In this document: one piece after another, positions 27,094 to 35,795 of the stretch
Position numbering within the stretch: position 1 is the first letter of the stretch
Layout: every line of letters starts with the position of its first letter
Assembly (NCBI GenBank): GCA_020721905.1
Contig: DYLU01000028.1
Span: 1 to 37,658 of the forward strand
Reading direction: 5' to 3'
DNA: 37,658 nucleotides
From: Leptospira biflexa
GTDB taxonomy: Bacteria > Spirochaetota > UBA4802 > UB4802
The notes under the pieces: model-generated
Seen by the model: the letters and a program-made list of their open reading frames with translations, nothing else
The model's database searches: none
Told to the model about the DNA's origin: nothing
Program-made: the position numbers and the translations under genes

Positions 27094-28098
27094 TTAAGCA
27101 AAATGATCCCAGCCTTTTGGTTTTACATCAATGAGTGTTCCATCTTTTGTTTTCATAAGATATTGTTTTCCTTTTGTAATTGTACCAATGCTGTATAACG
27201 TCCTTTTGAAAGTTTTATAAAAATCTTTTTCCAGCTTTCTGGCTTTTTTGGAATCAGCTGTACATACCAGTACATAATCTTCACCACCTGCTAGTGCATA
27301 CTCTACCGCACTATATCCACGTTCCTTGCAATACTGCAATAAATCCTCCGATACTGGTATTCCGTCTTCCAGAAGTACAAATCCCACATTACTTTCTTCT
27401 GCTATGTGCATCAAATCCGAACTCAATCCATCACTTATATCAATGCATGAGTGAACTGCACCAGAGTTTGCCAAAAACAAACCTTCCTCTATGTGTGGTC
27501 GGGGTAAACAATGTGCTTCAAATAGCCTTTTTTCATTATTATTTTCCGGTTGCTCTGATTTAAGAATGAAGTCTAATCCCGCTTTACTATCGCCCAAAAA
27601 ACCTGTGCAAAATATTATATCCCCCTCTTTTGCTGTGTTGCGGTATAACAGTGAACCTTTTTTGCCAACTCCCGTAATTGCCACGTTAATGATTAAATCA
27701 ACAATGGATGATGTAGTATCACCGCCAAGTATATTCACATTGTATTGCTTTGCCAGTTCTTTCATCCCCCGGTAAATTTCATCAAGGTATTCTAAGGATG
27801 TGTCCTTAGGAATGCCTATGCTTACAAATGCATGTTGCGGGGAAGCTCCCATTGCAGCAATATCGCTTAAATTAGCTGCGAGCGATTTGTATCCCAGCTG
27901 ATAACCGGTTAGAGCTTCTTTAATAAAATGCACGCGCTCTACAAGCAGATCAGTAGTAAGGACAACACACTCATTTTTACCAATATCAAATACTGCTGCA
28001 TCATCACCAATGGCACGCATAACATTTTTGGGATTATTAACACTGTTTGGTGTAATACGCTTTATAAAGCCAAATTCGCCAATATCTTTAAGATTCAT
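27094..28098 (-). CDS. thiL: Thiamine-monophosphate kinase
   Basis: ThiL phosphorylates thiamine monophosphate to the active diphosphate in the cytosol. The 334-residue protein has GEFGFIKRI at the N-terminus, GDDAAVFD near residue 32, TTDLLVERVHF near 48, GYKSLAANLSDIAAMGASPQ near 69, NILGGDTTSS near 116 and CIDISDGLSSDL near 217, all metal- and ATP-binding blocks of the AIR synthase/ThiL fold. It is the last gene of the thi operon, 24 bases after thiE, and ends 14 bases from the convergent AOR gene. A one-mismatch copy of the dispersed word lies at 27585-27593. Confidence 0.94.
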   Translation of the reverse strand: MNLKDIGEFGFIKRITPNSVNNPKNVMRAIGDDAAVFDIGKNECVVLTTDLLVERVHFIKEALTGYQLGYKSLAANLSDIAAMGASPQHAFVSIGIPKDTSLEYLDEIYRGMKELAKQYNVNILGGDTTSSIVDLIINVAITGVGKKGSLLYRNTAKEGDIIFCTGFLGDSKAGLDFILKSEQPENNNEKRLFEAHCLPRPHIEEGLFLANSGAVHSCIDISDGLSSDLMHIAEESNVGFVLLEDGIPVSEDLLQYCKERGYSAVEYALAGGEDYVLVCTADSKKARKLEKDFYKTFKRTLYSIGTITKGKQYLMKTKDGTLIDVKPKGWDHFA

Positions 28099-28122
28099 TG
28101 TATTTTTCCTGTTAATAAGGTT

Positions 28123-28761
28123 TCAGCAAGCCTTAGCCGAACAGATTATAGTCTTTAACGTTTTTGCTGCTTCATATGGATTATCAGATGAAACAATAGC
28201 TGAAACTACCGCTATTCCATTTGCACCCTGCTGTATAACCTCCCCGGCATTGTGAATCTGAATGCCGCCTATTGCAATAACAGGAATACTCACTGCCTGT
28301 TTAATTTCCTGTAGCCCCTCCAAACCAATAATTCCTGATATATCATCCTTGGTTGAAGTTGGAAAAACTGATCCGGCACCAATGTAATCTGCTCCATCCT
28401 TTTCAGCTTCAATTGCCTCATTAACTGTTGATACTGATATCCCAATGACCATTGAATGTGGAACTATCTTTCGTGCAGTTTTTAATGGCATATCATCCTG
28501 CCCTAAATGAACACCATACGCCTGTACTGCCAGCGCCACATCAATTCTATCATTAATTATCAAAGGAACGTTGTACCTGTCAGTAATGTATTTAATCTTT
28601 TGTGCTATTTCAAAAAATTCTTTAGTGTCTATATTTTTTTCACGCAATTGCACACAATCAGCATCACCTTTGATTGCTTCTTCAACTAAAATATCAAGTG
28701 GCTTTTTGGCCAGGCTTCTATCGGTAACCAGATACAAGGATGCGTTAAATCGTGGTTTCAT
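28123..28761 (-). CDS. thiE: Thiamine-phosphate synthase
   Basis: ThiE joins the pyrimidine diphosphate and the thiazole phosphate to make thiamine monophosphate. The 212-residue TIM-barrel protein carries LYLVTDRSL near residue 9, DADCVQLREKNIDTKEF near 34, LIINDRIDVAL near 65, GVHLGQDDMPL near 78, GAGSVFPTSTKDD near 127 and AIGGIQIHNA near 163, which include the diphosphate- and Mg-binding residues. It is 4 bases after thi4. Length is normal. Confidence 0.95.
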   Translation of the reverse strand: MKPRFNASLYLVTDRSLAKKPLDILVEEAIKGDADCVQLREKNIDTKEFFEIAQKIKYITDRYNVPLIINDRIDVALAVQAYGVHLGQDDMPLKTARKIVPHSMVIGISVSTVNEAIEAEKDGADYIGAGSVFPTSTKDDISGIIGLEGLQEIKQAVSIPVIAIGGIQIHNAGEVIQQGANGIAVVSAIVSSDNPYEAAKTLKTIICSAKAC

Positions 28762-28765
28762 ATTG

Positions 28766-29545
28766 TTATCCGTTTAATTTTTTTATTATTTGATCTGCTA
28801 CAATCTTACCTGATAAAAGCATTCCGCCGAATATTGGGCCCATACGAGGACCACCAAATACCGCATTGGCAGCCATACCGGCAACAAAAAGTCCGGGAAA
28901 AATCTCTTTAGTATTTTTAAGTGTCAGCCTTTCAGCTTTATCAGCCCACATGGATTTTTCACCTTCAATTGTTCCTGAAGGTGTATCAAGCTTGCCAGGT
29001 ACTTTTTTCACAACAACCTTTACCACCTCTGTATCGTGACCTGTAGTATCTATAACATACTTAGACTGCACTGTCAATGGATCAACATGAAGTTTTGCAA
29101 TATCTACTGCCGACCAGTTTATAACCAGTCCACAAACACGATCATCCCGCATCATAACATCCTCAACGCTTATGCAGTTAAAAATGGTTAATCCCGCCTT
29201 AATTGCTTTTGAAGCTATTGTACACACTGATTCAATTGCATCGGCAGTGTAGTAATTTTCAGCATACTGTGTATAATGCACATCAAACTCTTCAAGCACC
29301 GGCAATGCCTCTTTCTGAACAACTATCTCATTAAACTGCATACCACCACCCCACATGCCACCACCAATGGAAAGCTTACGCTCAAACAGTATTGTTTTAA
29401 TATTTTGTTTTGACAGATAGTAACCGGCAACCAGCCCTGACGGGCCTCCGCCAACTATAGCAACATCGCTGACGAGTGAATTTTTTAATCGCTGAAAGTA
29501 CCGATCAATAATTGCCGATGTAATTGTAACTTCATTGAGTTCCAT
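28766..29545 (-). CDS. thi4: Thi4-type thiazole synthase, His (sulfide-dependent) class
   Basis: Thi4 makes the thiazole half of thiamine from NAD and glycine. The FAD/NAD-binding loop [17 protein letters not shown] is at 29-45 and [17 protein letters not shown] at 55-71. At the position where yeast and plant suicide enzymes have the sulfur-donating Cys (C-x-DP), this protein has His (H153 in LHVDPLTV), as in methanogen enzymes that use free sulfide catalytically. TTGHDTEVV and [20 protein letters not shown] follow. I chose the ATG at 29545, with GGAGG 8 bases upstream; an ATG at 29566 overlapping the thiM stop is possible. The protein has 259 residues. It replaces the thiG/S/F/H route, none of which is seen here. 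Confidence 0.92.
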   Translation of the reverse strand: MELNEVTITSAIIDRYFQRLKNSLVSDVAIVGGGPSGLVAGYYLSKQNIKTILFERKLSIGGGMWGGGMQFNEIVVQKEALPVLEEFDVHYTQYAENYYTADAIESVCTIASKAIKAGLTIFNCISVEDVMMRDDRVCGLVINWSAVDIAKLHVDPLTVQSKYVIDTTGHDTEVVKVVVKKVPGKLDTPSGTIEGEKSMWADKAERLTLKNTKEIFPGLFVAGMAANAVFGGPRMGPIFGGMLLSGKIVADQIIKKLNG

Positions 29546-29562
29546 AGATATTACCTCCATAG

Positions 29563-30366
29563 TCATATATTCTCAATTTTTGCATACTGTTCCAATTCCG
29601 TTAGAGTCATTGCAAATAACTCATCAAGTAATTGTATCATAAAACTTCCCGGTGCAATTGCCTTTTTAGCTGCCAGTTCACCCGCAACACCAAAATAAGC
29701 TAATGCACAGGCTGTTGCTTTAAGGTAATCGTTGTCAATTGCACAGAATGCACCTATTAAAGCTGTTGCCGTACACCCTGTACCTGTAACATAACTCATA
29801 AGTTTGTGCCCATTATGCACATGTATAGTTGTGCTTCCATCAGTTATGACATCAATTGGCCCGGTTATTGCTACTATACATTGATATTTTTGTGCTATCG
29901 CTTTGGCAGTATCGGCCGCATCATCAACACTATGCAATGAATCCACTCCTTTTGTCATTACTTGCGTATCCGCAAGTGCCAAAACTTCAGATGCATTGCC
30001 ACGGATTACTGAAATGTTCCCGGAGTGTAAAATTTTTTTAGCAGTTTGTGTGCGCAATGTTGTTGCACCTGCACCAACAGGATCAAGCACTATTGGAATC
30101 CCCTTGTGTGTTGCTACCCCGGCTGCAATTATCATGGAATTAATCCAATCATTTTCTAAAGTGCCTATGTTTATAACAAGGGCATTGGAAATAGAGGTCA
30201 TTTCAGTTACTTCATTATATGCATGCGCCATCACCGGTGAAGCACCGCAGGCAAGCAATGCATTTGCGGTGTAATTCATTACCACATAATTAGTGATATT
30301 ATGGATCAGCGGTTTTTGCGTTCTAACTTTTTCAAGAATGATACGTGCATCTTTCCCTGTCACCAT
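29563..30366 (-). CDS. thiM: Hydroxyethylthiazole kinase
   Basis: ThiM phosphorylates 4-methyl-5-hydroxyethylthiazole, a salvage step that returns thiazole to ThiE. From the ATG at 30366 ([15 protein letters not shown], with AGGAG 7 bases upstream) the protein has 267 residues, the usual length; a longer in-frame version to 30393 is unlikely. Family motifs are [20 protein letters not shown] near residue 18, [10 protein letters not shown] near 43, [13 protein letters not shown] near 113, [12 protein letters not shown] near 137 and [14 protein letters not shown] near 217 with the catalytic Cys. It is 11 bases downstream of thiC. Confidence 0.94.
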   Translation of the reverse strand: MVTGKDARIILEKVRTQKPLIHNITNYVVMNYTANALLACGASPVMAHAYNEVTEMTSISNALVINIGTLENDWINSMIIAAGVATHKGIPIVLDPVGAGATTLRTQTAKKILHSGNISVIRGNASEVLALADTQVMTKGVDSLHSVDDAADTAKAIAQKYQCIVAITGPIDVITDGSTTIHVHNGHKLMSYVTGTGCTATALIGAFCAIDNDYLKATACALAYFGVAGELAAKKAIAPGSFMIQLLDELFAMTLTELEQYAKIENI

Positions 30367-30377
30367 GTAATTCTCCT

Positions 30378-31658
30378 TTATAATAATTCGCACTCATTAT
30401 GAGTCTTTATTGCACACAGTTTTCCACACATGGTGCATACCTTTTCTTCATAATCCTCACTTTTTTTTCTGCGTGCGCGAGCCATATCGGGATCAATTGC
30501 TCTGCTGAACATGCCTTCCCAATCAAGCGCTTTTCTGTATTGTGACATTTCAAAATCCTGCTGAATAGCTTTTTGAATTCCCTTAGCAATATCTGCCGAA
30601 TGAGCTGCAATGCGGGAGCCTATCACACCCAGCCGAACATCTTCCACCGTTGGCAGGCACAGGTGTTCTGCAGGTGTAACATAGCATAAAAAGTCAGCAC
30701 CTGAAAGAGCGGCTATGGCTCCTCCAATAGCACCAACGATATGGTCATATCCTGGTGCAGTATCAGTTGTCAAAGGCCCCAGTACATAAAATGGTGCATT
30801 GTCACAGATACGCTTTTCGGCAATGATGTTTGCAGTTATCTGATCCATGGGAACATGTCCCGGGCCTTCAACAATGACCTGTACACCGGCTTCACGAGCT
30901 TTTTTTACAAGCTCACCTAATATTACCAGCTCTTCTATCTGTGCAGCATCGGTAGCATCTGCTATGGCTCCCGGACGCAATCCATCCCCCAAACTTAAAG
31001 TTACATCATATTTATGAGCTATCTCGCATAGCCTATCAAAATACTCATACAATGGATTTTCCTTTTTGTGATGGTTCATCCACGATGCAAGTAATGACCC
31101 CCCACGGCTAACAATTCCCATTACCCGTTTTTGCTTTGATGCCAGTTTTGCGCTGTGTTGTGTTACACCGCAATGAACGGTTATGTAATCTATACCTTCC
31201 TCACACTGTTGTTCTATTGCATCAAAAAGCTGGTTTTCTGACATATCCAGAATTGATTTATTTTTTGCCGAAAGCTCTGCTGCTACCTGATAAATAGGTA
31301 CAGCACCTACCATTACTGATGAATGCTCCAGAACCATTTTTCGAATTGCATGCAAATCACCACCAGTTGAAAGATCCATCACACTGTCAGCACCATAGTA
31401 AATAGCTGCTTTTAGCTTTTTCATTTCTTCTTCAATATCAGCATGGTCAGTAGATGTACCTATATTTGCATTTACCTTAGTAAGCAAACCTTTTCCAATA
31501 GCGCGTACATAAAATGTGCGTTTAATATTTTTAGGTATCACTGCCCACCCTTTTACAATTAAATCCCGTAATTCTTCAGCCAATATACCTTCATAGTCTG
31601 CCGCCTGCTGCATCTCTTTGGTGATAATACCCTGTTTTGCAAAATCTAACTGTGTCAT
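30378..31658 (-). CDS. thiC: Phosphomethylpyrimidine synthase
   Basis: ThiC is a radical-SAM enzyme converting aminoimidazole ribotide to the HMP phosphate precursor of the thiamine pyrimidine. From the ATG at 31658 ([22 protein letters not shown] upstream) the protein has 426 residues, the short form without the N-terminal extension of proteobacterial ThiC. Blocks include [15 protein letters not shown] near 60, [54 protein letters not shown] and [11 protein letters not shown]. The C-terminal cluster motif is CTMCGKLC, a CX2CX3C spacing. An extension to 31766 would run through the terminator and riboswitch and is rejected. First gene of the thi operon. Confidence 0.95.
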   Translation of the reverse strand: MTQLDFAKQGIITKEMQQAADYEGILAEELRDLIVKGWAVIPKNIKRTFYVRAIGKGLLTKVNANIGTSTDHADIEEEMKKLKAAIYYGADSVMDLSTGGDLHAIRKMVLEHSSVMVGAVPIYQVAAELSAKNKSILDMSENQLFDAIEQQCEEGIDYITVHCGVTQHSAKLASKQKRVMGIVSRGGSLLASWMNHHKKENPLYEYFDRLCEIAHKYDVTLSLGDGLRPGAIADATDAAQIEELVILGELVKKAREAGVQVIVEGPGHVPMDQITANIIAEKRICDNAPFYVLGPLTTDTAPGYDHIVGAIGGAIAALSGADFLCYVTPAEHLCLPTVEDVRLGVIGSRIAAHSADIAKGIQKAIQQDFEMSQYRKALDWEGMFSRAIDPDMARARRKKSEDYEEKVCTMCGKLCAIKTHNECELL

Positions 31659-31676
31659 AATGTTACCCCTCATAAC

Positions 31677-31709
31677 AAAAAAACCGCCCAGCGTATGGGC
31701 GGTTTTTTT
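31677..31709 (-). terminator. Terminator between the TPP riboswitch and thiC
   Basis: A stem of AAACCGCCC (31681-31689) and GGGCGGTTT (31697-31705), extended by flanking A and T runs, with a 7-base loop. Read on the minus strand it ends in a U-tract 20-30 bases before the thiC start, so it is the likely expression platform of the riboswitch. Confidence 0.85.
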
Positions 31710-31747
31710 AAATTTATAATGAATGAAAACAGAAGCAATTATTAAAA

Positions 31748-31828
31748 CTACTCCCTCCGCTGGCATTATCCAGATCAGGTTCTAAGGGTATACTCTCAGG
31801 CTTATGTACCAGCATAAACCACCCCTGT
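31748..31828 (-). ncRNA. TPP (thiamine pyrophosphate) riboswitch
   Basis: On the minus strand the region reads CAGGGGTGG, then CTGAGA, ACCCT, ACCTGATCTGGATAATGCC and AGCGGAGGGAG in order. These are the conserved parts of the THI element: the P1 strands, the pyrimidine-sensing CUGAGA loop, and the pyrophosphate-sensing arm. It lies about 90-170 bases upstream of thiC, with a terminator in between, and should reduce transcription when TPP is abundant. Confidence 0.96.
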
Positions 31829-31851
31829 TTTAAAGAACTTTTAGTAGTTAC

Positions 31852-31880
31852 AATATAATAACAATTATATAAAAAATCAA
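31852..31880 (-). promoter_or_regulatory. Promoter of the thi operon
   Basis: On the minus strand TTGATT (complement 31875-31880) and TATATT (complement 31852-31857) are separated by exactly 17 bases. Transcription would begin just before the TPP riboswitch. It sits directly after the end of the FTR-like gene. Confidence 0.65.
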
Positions 31881-31893
31881 GTAAATATAAAAA

Positions 31894-32235
31894 TTATTTC
31901 TTAAAATAGTATTGTCTTCGTTCAGGTATACTTTTTGGCATTCCTCCATTTTTAATAAATTCAGGAGCATTGTATAGTCCACAATAACAGTGGCCATATT
32001 CCTGTATATCAGGTGCACAGTAATCACAGGGGCATATTATATCTTTATCTTGATCACGAATACCATCAGCATCCCTGCACGGACATGAGTAATAGCCATA
32101 ACGGTTATAATTTACCGTCAGGCCATCAATTAATATATCAAGAAATTCCTTATCAGGGTGTAATGCCCACCCATGCCTGGATGCAACCATCTGTGCAAAC
32201 TGCAACGTATCCTGGAATGTTTTTATTTTTTTCAT
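31894..32235 (-). CDS. Ferredoxin-thioredoxin reductase catalytic-like Fe-S protein
   Basis: This 113-residue cytosolic protein (ATG at 32235, MKKIKTFQD, GGAG upstream) has the FTR catalytic-chain cysteine pattern: YYSCPCR near residue 51, IICPCDYC near 68 and GHCYCGLY near 84. In plant and cyanobacterial FTR these Cys hold a [4Fe-4S] cluster beside the redox-active disulfide that reduces thioredoxin using ferredoxin. No variable chain is present; bacterial and archaeal homologues lack it. It starts 2 bases after the glutaredoxin-like gene, its probable partner. A longer in-frame start to 32268 would overlap that gene and is less likely. Confidence 0.88.
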   Translation of the reverse strand: MKKIKTFQDTLQFAQMVASRHGWALHPDKEFLDILIDGLTVNYNRYGYYSCPCRDADGIRDQDKDIICPCDYCAPDIQEYGHCYCGLYNAPEFIKNGGMPKSIPERRQYYFKK

Positions 32236-32237
32236 GG

Positions 32238-32618
32238 CTATTTCTCCAATTTTAACATACGCCGCCATTCCTCTTCAATAAAGCCCGTAAAAAATATATT
32301 ATCATCAATAACCAGAAAAGGGAATGCAACATACATGTTTGATTTCTGAACAAGATAATCCTTCAATTTATTCTTTTCTTCTGAAGGCAATAAATCCACA
32401 TAAACAAAACGGTATTTAACCGAATTGCTATCAAGAAAATTCAATGCACGTTTGCAATGCCCACACGTGGAAAGTGCATATACTGTTACATCTCCTGCAT
32501 TATGTTTCCCGTCTCGGTATGTAAAAGTTATATTTTCTACTATATGTATCACCTTACAATCGAAATAAATCAATTCATTTTTTCCTGCTTCACATGGAAA
32601 CAATTCTGTATGATACAA
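32238..32618 (-). CDS. Glutaredoxin-like protein paired with the FTR-like protein
   Basis: The product carries a thioredoxin-fold domain with VYALSTCGHCKRALNFL near residue 46, a CxxC active site (CGHC), followed by YVDLLPSEEK and the FPFLVIDDNIFFTGF block, where the cis-Pro (FPFLV) is expected. A short N-terminal extension precedes the domain. The start is uncertain: no ATG exists in frame, so translation begins at TTG (32618) or at a GTG near 32552. It is translated 2 bases before the FTR-like gene. I infer that the FTR-like protein reduces this glutaredoxin with electrons from ferredoxin; the exact target is unknown. Confidence 0.82.
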   Translation of the reverse strand: MYHTELFPCEAGKNELIYFDCKVIHIVENITFTYRDGKHNAGDVTVYALSTCGHCKRALNFLDSNSVKYRFVYVDLLPSEEKNKLKDYLVQKSNMYVAFPFLVIDDNIFFTGFIEEEWRRMLKLEK

Positions 32619-32725
32619 TAATTGAATAAAAATATACTATCTCAACCAAATAATGTCAATTAATATTACCGTTTATGTTTTATGCATATCTGTAATAAAC
32701 AATAAAAATGATTGTAATTAATAAA

Positions 32726-32749
32726 AAAACTGCCTGTAAGGGCAGTTTT
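32726..32749 (-). terminator. Terminator of the small membrane protein gene
   Basis: AAAACTGCC (32726-32734) and GGCAGTTTT (32741-32749) form a 9-bp stem with a 6-base loop. On the minus strand it is followed by a U-run and lies about 45 bases after the stop at 32792. Confidence 0.8.
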
Positions 32750-32791
32750 CTTTAGTTTGTTTTAAAATATATAAAATGAAAAAAATAAGTA

Positions 32792-32974
32792 TTAATGACC
32801 TTCCCTAAAACTTTCTGCCGGGGGATAAATACCCTTAGCTCTTCTGTATACTGCAATGCCAAAGCGGATACAACCGCACACAACCACCCATACAGCAATA
32901 ATCGTTGCAATAGTTAATGTATGCATAACTGCTGTATGATATTCTTGAATAAGATACAGTATCAGTTCATCCAT
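32792..32974 (-). CDS. Small single-pass membrane protein
   Basis: This 60-residue protein (ATG at 32974, MDELILYLIQEYHTAVM, preceded by GAGG 6 bases upstream) has one hydrophobic segment (about residues 18-36, LTIATIIAVWVVVCGCIRFG) followed by a basic segment (YRRAKGIYPPAESFREGH). The basic side suggests the C-terminus lies in the cytoplasm. No family is recognised. A clear ribosome-binding site upstream and an intrinsic terminator downstream support it as a real gene. A frame extension to 32986 is less likely. Confidence 0.65.
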   Translation of the reverse strand: MDELILYLIQEYHTAVMHTLTIATIIAVWVVVCGCIRFGIAVYRRAKGIYPPAESFREGH

Positions 32975-32986
32975 TGTGTACCTCAA

Positions 32987-33346
32987 AAAAAGTTGATTTT
33001 ACAATAATTACGTAATTACTGTGGAAGTATATATAAATATTGTCAATATAAAATTTTAATTTTTATAAAATTTTATTTTTTATAAACCAGGTGTATCAGG
33101 TATTATACAAGCAATAGAGCATTTTATACCATATCGCTTTGTTTATCGCTTTAACAAATCATTTAGCAGTTTTTCCTCATCACCTGCTATATACTCATCA
33201 GAATGAAAACAAAAACTGTTTGACATTATTTATTTGTGTGATATTTTCTGCCAAAATTCTTTTAAAAAGTTACTATCGCTAAAATATTTTATTTATGAAG
33301 TTATTCGTTATACATTTTTAAAACTTGAGGTTATTATACTATACAA
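32987..33346. other. Divergent intergenic region upstream of yggS
   Basis: These 360 AT-rich bases separate the small membrane protein gene from yggS and hold no credible reading frame. A one-mismatch copy of the dispersed word (TACTATCGC, 33271-33279) is present. A possible promoter for yggS is TTGACA at 33220-33225 with TATTTT at 33242-33247 (16-base spacing). Confidence 0.45.
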
Positions 33347-34033
33347 ATGTCTATTATTGATAACTACAGACAGGTATTACAAAAAATTGATAACATATCC
33401 AGTCAATGCAACAGAAATCCTGCTGAGATTTCCGTTATTGCAGTCAGCAAAACATTTCCAGCACAAATAATTCAGGAAGCTATTGATAACGGTATAACTC
33501 TGTTTGGCGAAAACCGCGTTCAGGAAGCAAAAGCAAAAATTCCTCAATTACAGGGCAATTTTACTTTCCATCTTGTTGGCCACCTGCAATCAAATAAAGC
33601 AAGGGATGCAGTAAAGTTATTTGATTGCATACATTCAATCGATAAACTATCCACTGCAATTGAGGTTGACAGGGAAGCTAAAAAGATGAATAAAATACAA
33701 AATATTTTAATTGAAGTTAATACGTCAGGTGAACAGTCAAAATTTGGCGTAACACCTGATAAAGCATTTGAGCTATGTAAGGGTATTCTTGATTTGCAAA
33801 ATATTAATTGTTTAGGGCTTATGACGGTAGGCCCTTTAACTGACGACCGTAATAAAATTCGCCAATCATTTATTTTACTCAGAACATTGAAAGATCAATT
33901 AAACCAGAAGATTGGAATATCATTGAAAGAACTTTCTATGGGCATGTCCGCCGATTTTGATATAGCTATACAGGAAGGTGCAACAATGCTCAGAATTGGC
34001 ACAGCTATTTTTGGGCAGAGGGTATCGCTATGA
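33347..34033 (+). CDS. yggS: YggS/PROSC-family pyridoxal-phosphate homeostasis protein
   Basis: This 228-residue cytosolic PLP-binding protein is involved in vitamin B6 and amino-acid homeostasis. Family blocks are ISVIAVSKTFPAQIIQEAID (about 28-47, with the PLP-linked Lys), FGENRVQEAKAKI near 51 and FHLVGHLQSNKARDAVK near 71. INCLGLMTVGPL and SMGMSADFDIAIQEGATMLR near the C-terminus complete the fold. It overlaps proC by 4 bases (ATGA), a common arrangement in bacteria. Length is normal. Confidence 0.94.
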   Translation: MSIIDNYRQVLQKIDNISSQCNRNPAEISVIAVSKTFPAQIIQEAIDNGITLFGENRVQEAKAKIPQLQGNFTFHLVGHLQSNKARDAVKLFDCIHSIDKLSTAIEVDREAKKMNKIQNILIEVNTSGEQSKFGVTPDKAFELCKGILDLQNINCLGLMTVGPLTDDRNKIRQSFILLRTLKDQLNQKIGISLKELSMGMSADFDIAIQEGATMLRIGTAIFGQRVSL

Positions 34034-34833
34034 ATATAGAAAAAATGACAATTGGATGTATTGGCCTGGGGAATATGGGTAGCGCAATTTGTACGGGCCT
34101 TGCTAAATCAGCAAAAACGAAAAATATTATAGGTTATGATATCGACAGTTCAACAGCAACAAAACTTTCCCAAACAATACCTTTGCAAACTGCTCATTCT
34201 ATACCGGAACTATCTGACAAATCTGATATTATAATAATTGCTGTAAAACCCAACATTGTTGAAACGGTTGCCAGAGAAATTACACAAAAGCAAAAAAACA
34301 TGCTAATCATTTCAATAGCTGCAGGTATTACCCTTGCAAAGCTTTCACAATGGTTTGGCGATAGTTACCGGATAATACGCTGTATGCCCAATACGCCTGC
34401 ATTAATTGGCGAAGGCATGTCAGTATTATCAACCGTTTCCGCAACAGAAGACGACCTGCATATTGCTCAAGCCATTTTTAACGCATTAGGCAAAGTATTA
34501 ATATTGCCCGAATCGTTAATGGATGCTGTAACCGCTGTATCAGGAAGTGGCCCCGCATATGTTTTTACCTTTATTCAGGCAATGGCCGATGCAGGAGTAA
34601 AATCAGGGCTTTCACGACAGGATGCATTGCTTTTATCAGCACAAACTGTATATGGTGCAGCTGCAATGGTAATGCAAGGTGATGAACCAATAACTTTACG
34701 TGGCAAGGTAACATCCCCTGGCGGCACCACCATTGATGCAATCCATGTTCTTGAAAAGAATGGATTTTCAGGAATTATAATTGATGCTGTTGAGGCAGCA
34801 TACAATAAATCAAAAAAATTGGGTGGAAAGTAA
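34030..34833 (+). CDS. proC: Pyrroline-5-carboxylate reductase
   Basis: ProC carries out the last step of proline synthesis, reducing P5C with NAD(P)H. The 267-residue protein begins with IGCIGLGNMGSAICTGL, the Rossmann nucleotide loop (about 8-24). The C-terminal signature SGSGPAYVFTFIQAMADAGV is at about 173-192, followed by LRGKVTSPGGTTIDAI near 221. Length is normal. It overlaps yggS by 4 bases and the peptidase gene by 1 base, so three genes form one coupled unit. A copy of the dispersed word is read as GGC GAT AGT T (Gly-Asp-Ser) near residue 112. Confidence 0.96.
   Translation: MNIEKMTIGCIGLGNMGSAICTGLAKSAKTKNIIGYDIDSSTATKLSQTIPLQTAHSIPELSDKSDIIIIAVKPNIVETVAREITQKQKNMLIISIAAGITLAKLSQWFGDSYRIIRCMPNTPALIGEGMSVLSTVSATEDDLHIAQAIFNALGKVLILPESLMDAVTAVSGSGPAYVFTFIQAMADAGVKSGLSRQDALLLSAQTVYGAAAMVMQGDEPITLRGKVTSPGGTTIDAIHVLEKNGFSGIIIDAVEAAYNKSKKLGGK
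34357..34371 (-). repeat. AACTATCGC dispersed word, copy 10 (extended match)
   Basis: GGCGATAGTTACCGG inside proC is the exact complement of the left arm of the pheS-leader hairpin (13201-13215). Core word at 34358-34366. Confidence 0.75.
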
Positions 34834-35789
34834 TGCTTACTAATTACCATATATGGCAGATAAAAAAAGCAATCAGATTCATGGTACCGGTAATCATTGC
34901 TATTTTTATTATTGGAAACATCATTGCTTTCTTTATTAAAGAACCTATCAAAATACCTGATAATGTACTATATAAAAAAAATGGATTTCTTCTTTTTAAG
35001 GACGCACCTGCATATATATCACTTCTTGAAAAGTATCCGTATAACCCTGGCGTTACACTTACAATTTATACTATCCGTGAAGGCGAATCGTACTGGGATG
35101 TTATTCAACGGTATGGCATCAGTATTGATACCTTTATTGGTGCCAACCCTCAGTTAGATTCATTACTTGCAAAGGCTGGTACAAAAGTTGTCATCCCGCA
35201 CATGGATGGATTGCTTATTGCCTGTAAACATTTCTATGATGCATGGCTTGCTAAACTACATACAGGTGGTAAAGGTTCAATACGAGGCCAATACATACAT
35301 CACCCGCTTGAATTGTTAGCAATGGATGATATCAGGTTTGCATTTATTGAAAATGCCCGTCCTGTAGCAGTTAACAGTAAAATTGAAAAGCTATACACAC
35401 TGAGGCAAAAATTTCAGTCGCCCATAAATGGAAGGTTTACATCCATGTACGGTGAAAGAGTTGACCCGCTTGAGCATGGCATGGCTTTCCATAATGGACT
35501 TGATATTTGTGCATCTCAGGGCACTCCAATAAAACCAGTTCAAAAAGGGTTTGTCAATTTCACTGGTTGGCTGGATGGGTATGGGTTTACAATCATTATT
35601 CAACATGACGAGGGTTATGAAAGCTGGTATGGACATTGCCAGAAAATATTTGCCCAAACAGGCGAATTTGTAACAACTGATAGTATTATTGGAACTGTAG
35701 GGTCAACAGGCAGATCAACAGGCCCTCATCTTCATTTTATGCTGCTGCAACACGGCAAGGTGCTTAATCCTATTATGTTTATCTGGTAA
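34833..35789 (+). CDS. Membrane-anchored LysM and M23-family metallopeptidase
   Basis: This 318-residue protein has an N-terminal membrane segment (about 17-33), then a LysM domain (about 72-115, with YTIREGESYWDVIQRYGIS) that binds peptidoglycan. The M23/LytM peptidase domain lies at about 200-318. Its zinc ligands are visible: His-Asn-Gly-Leu-Asp (HNGLDI), WYGHCQ and HLHF. Such enzymes cleave peptidoglycan cross-links in the periplasm and act in cell division or elongation. It overlaps proC by 1 base. All key residues are present, so it should be an active enzyme rather than an EnvC/NlpD-like activator. Confidence 0.92.
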   Translation: MLTNYHIWQIKKAIRFMVPVIIAIFIIGNIIAFFIKEPIKIPDNVLYKKNGFLLFKDAPAYISLLEKYPYNPGVTLTIYTIREGESYWDVIQRYGISIDTFIGANPQLDSLLAKAGTKVVIPHMDGLLIACKHFYDAWLAKLHTGGKGSIRGQYIHHPLELLAMDDIRFAFIENARPVAVNSKIEKLYTLRQKFQSPINGRFTSMYGERVDPLEHGMAFHNGLDICASQGTPIKPVQKGFVNFTGWLDGYGFTIIIQHDEGYESWYGHCQKIFAQTGEFVTTDSIIGTVGSTGRSTGPHLHFMLLQHGKVLNPIMFIW

Positions 35790-35795
35790 CTTCGT

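Noticed and set aside
31659-31766. N-terminal extension of thiC by 36 codons
   Set aside because: It would translate through the riboswitch terminator, and family similarity starts at the ATG at 31658.
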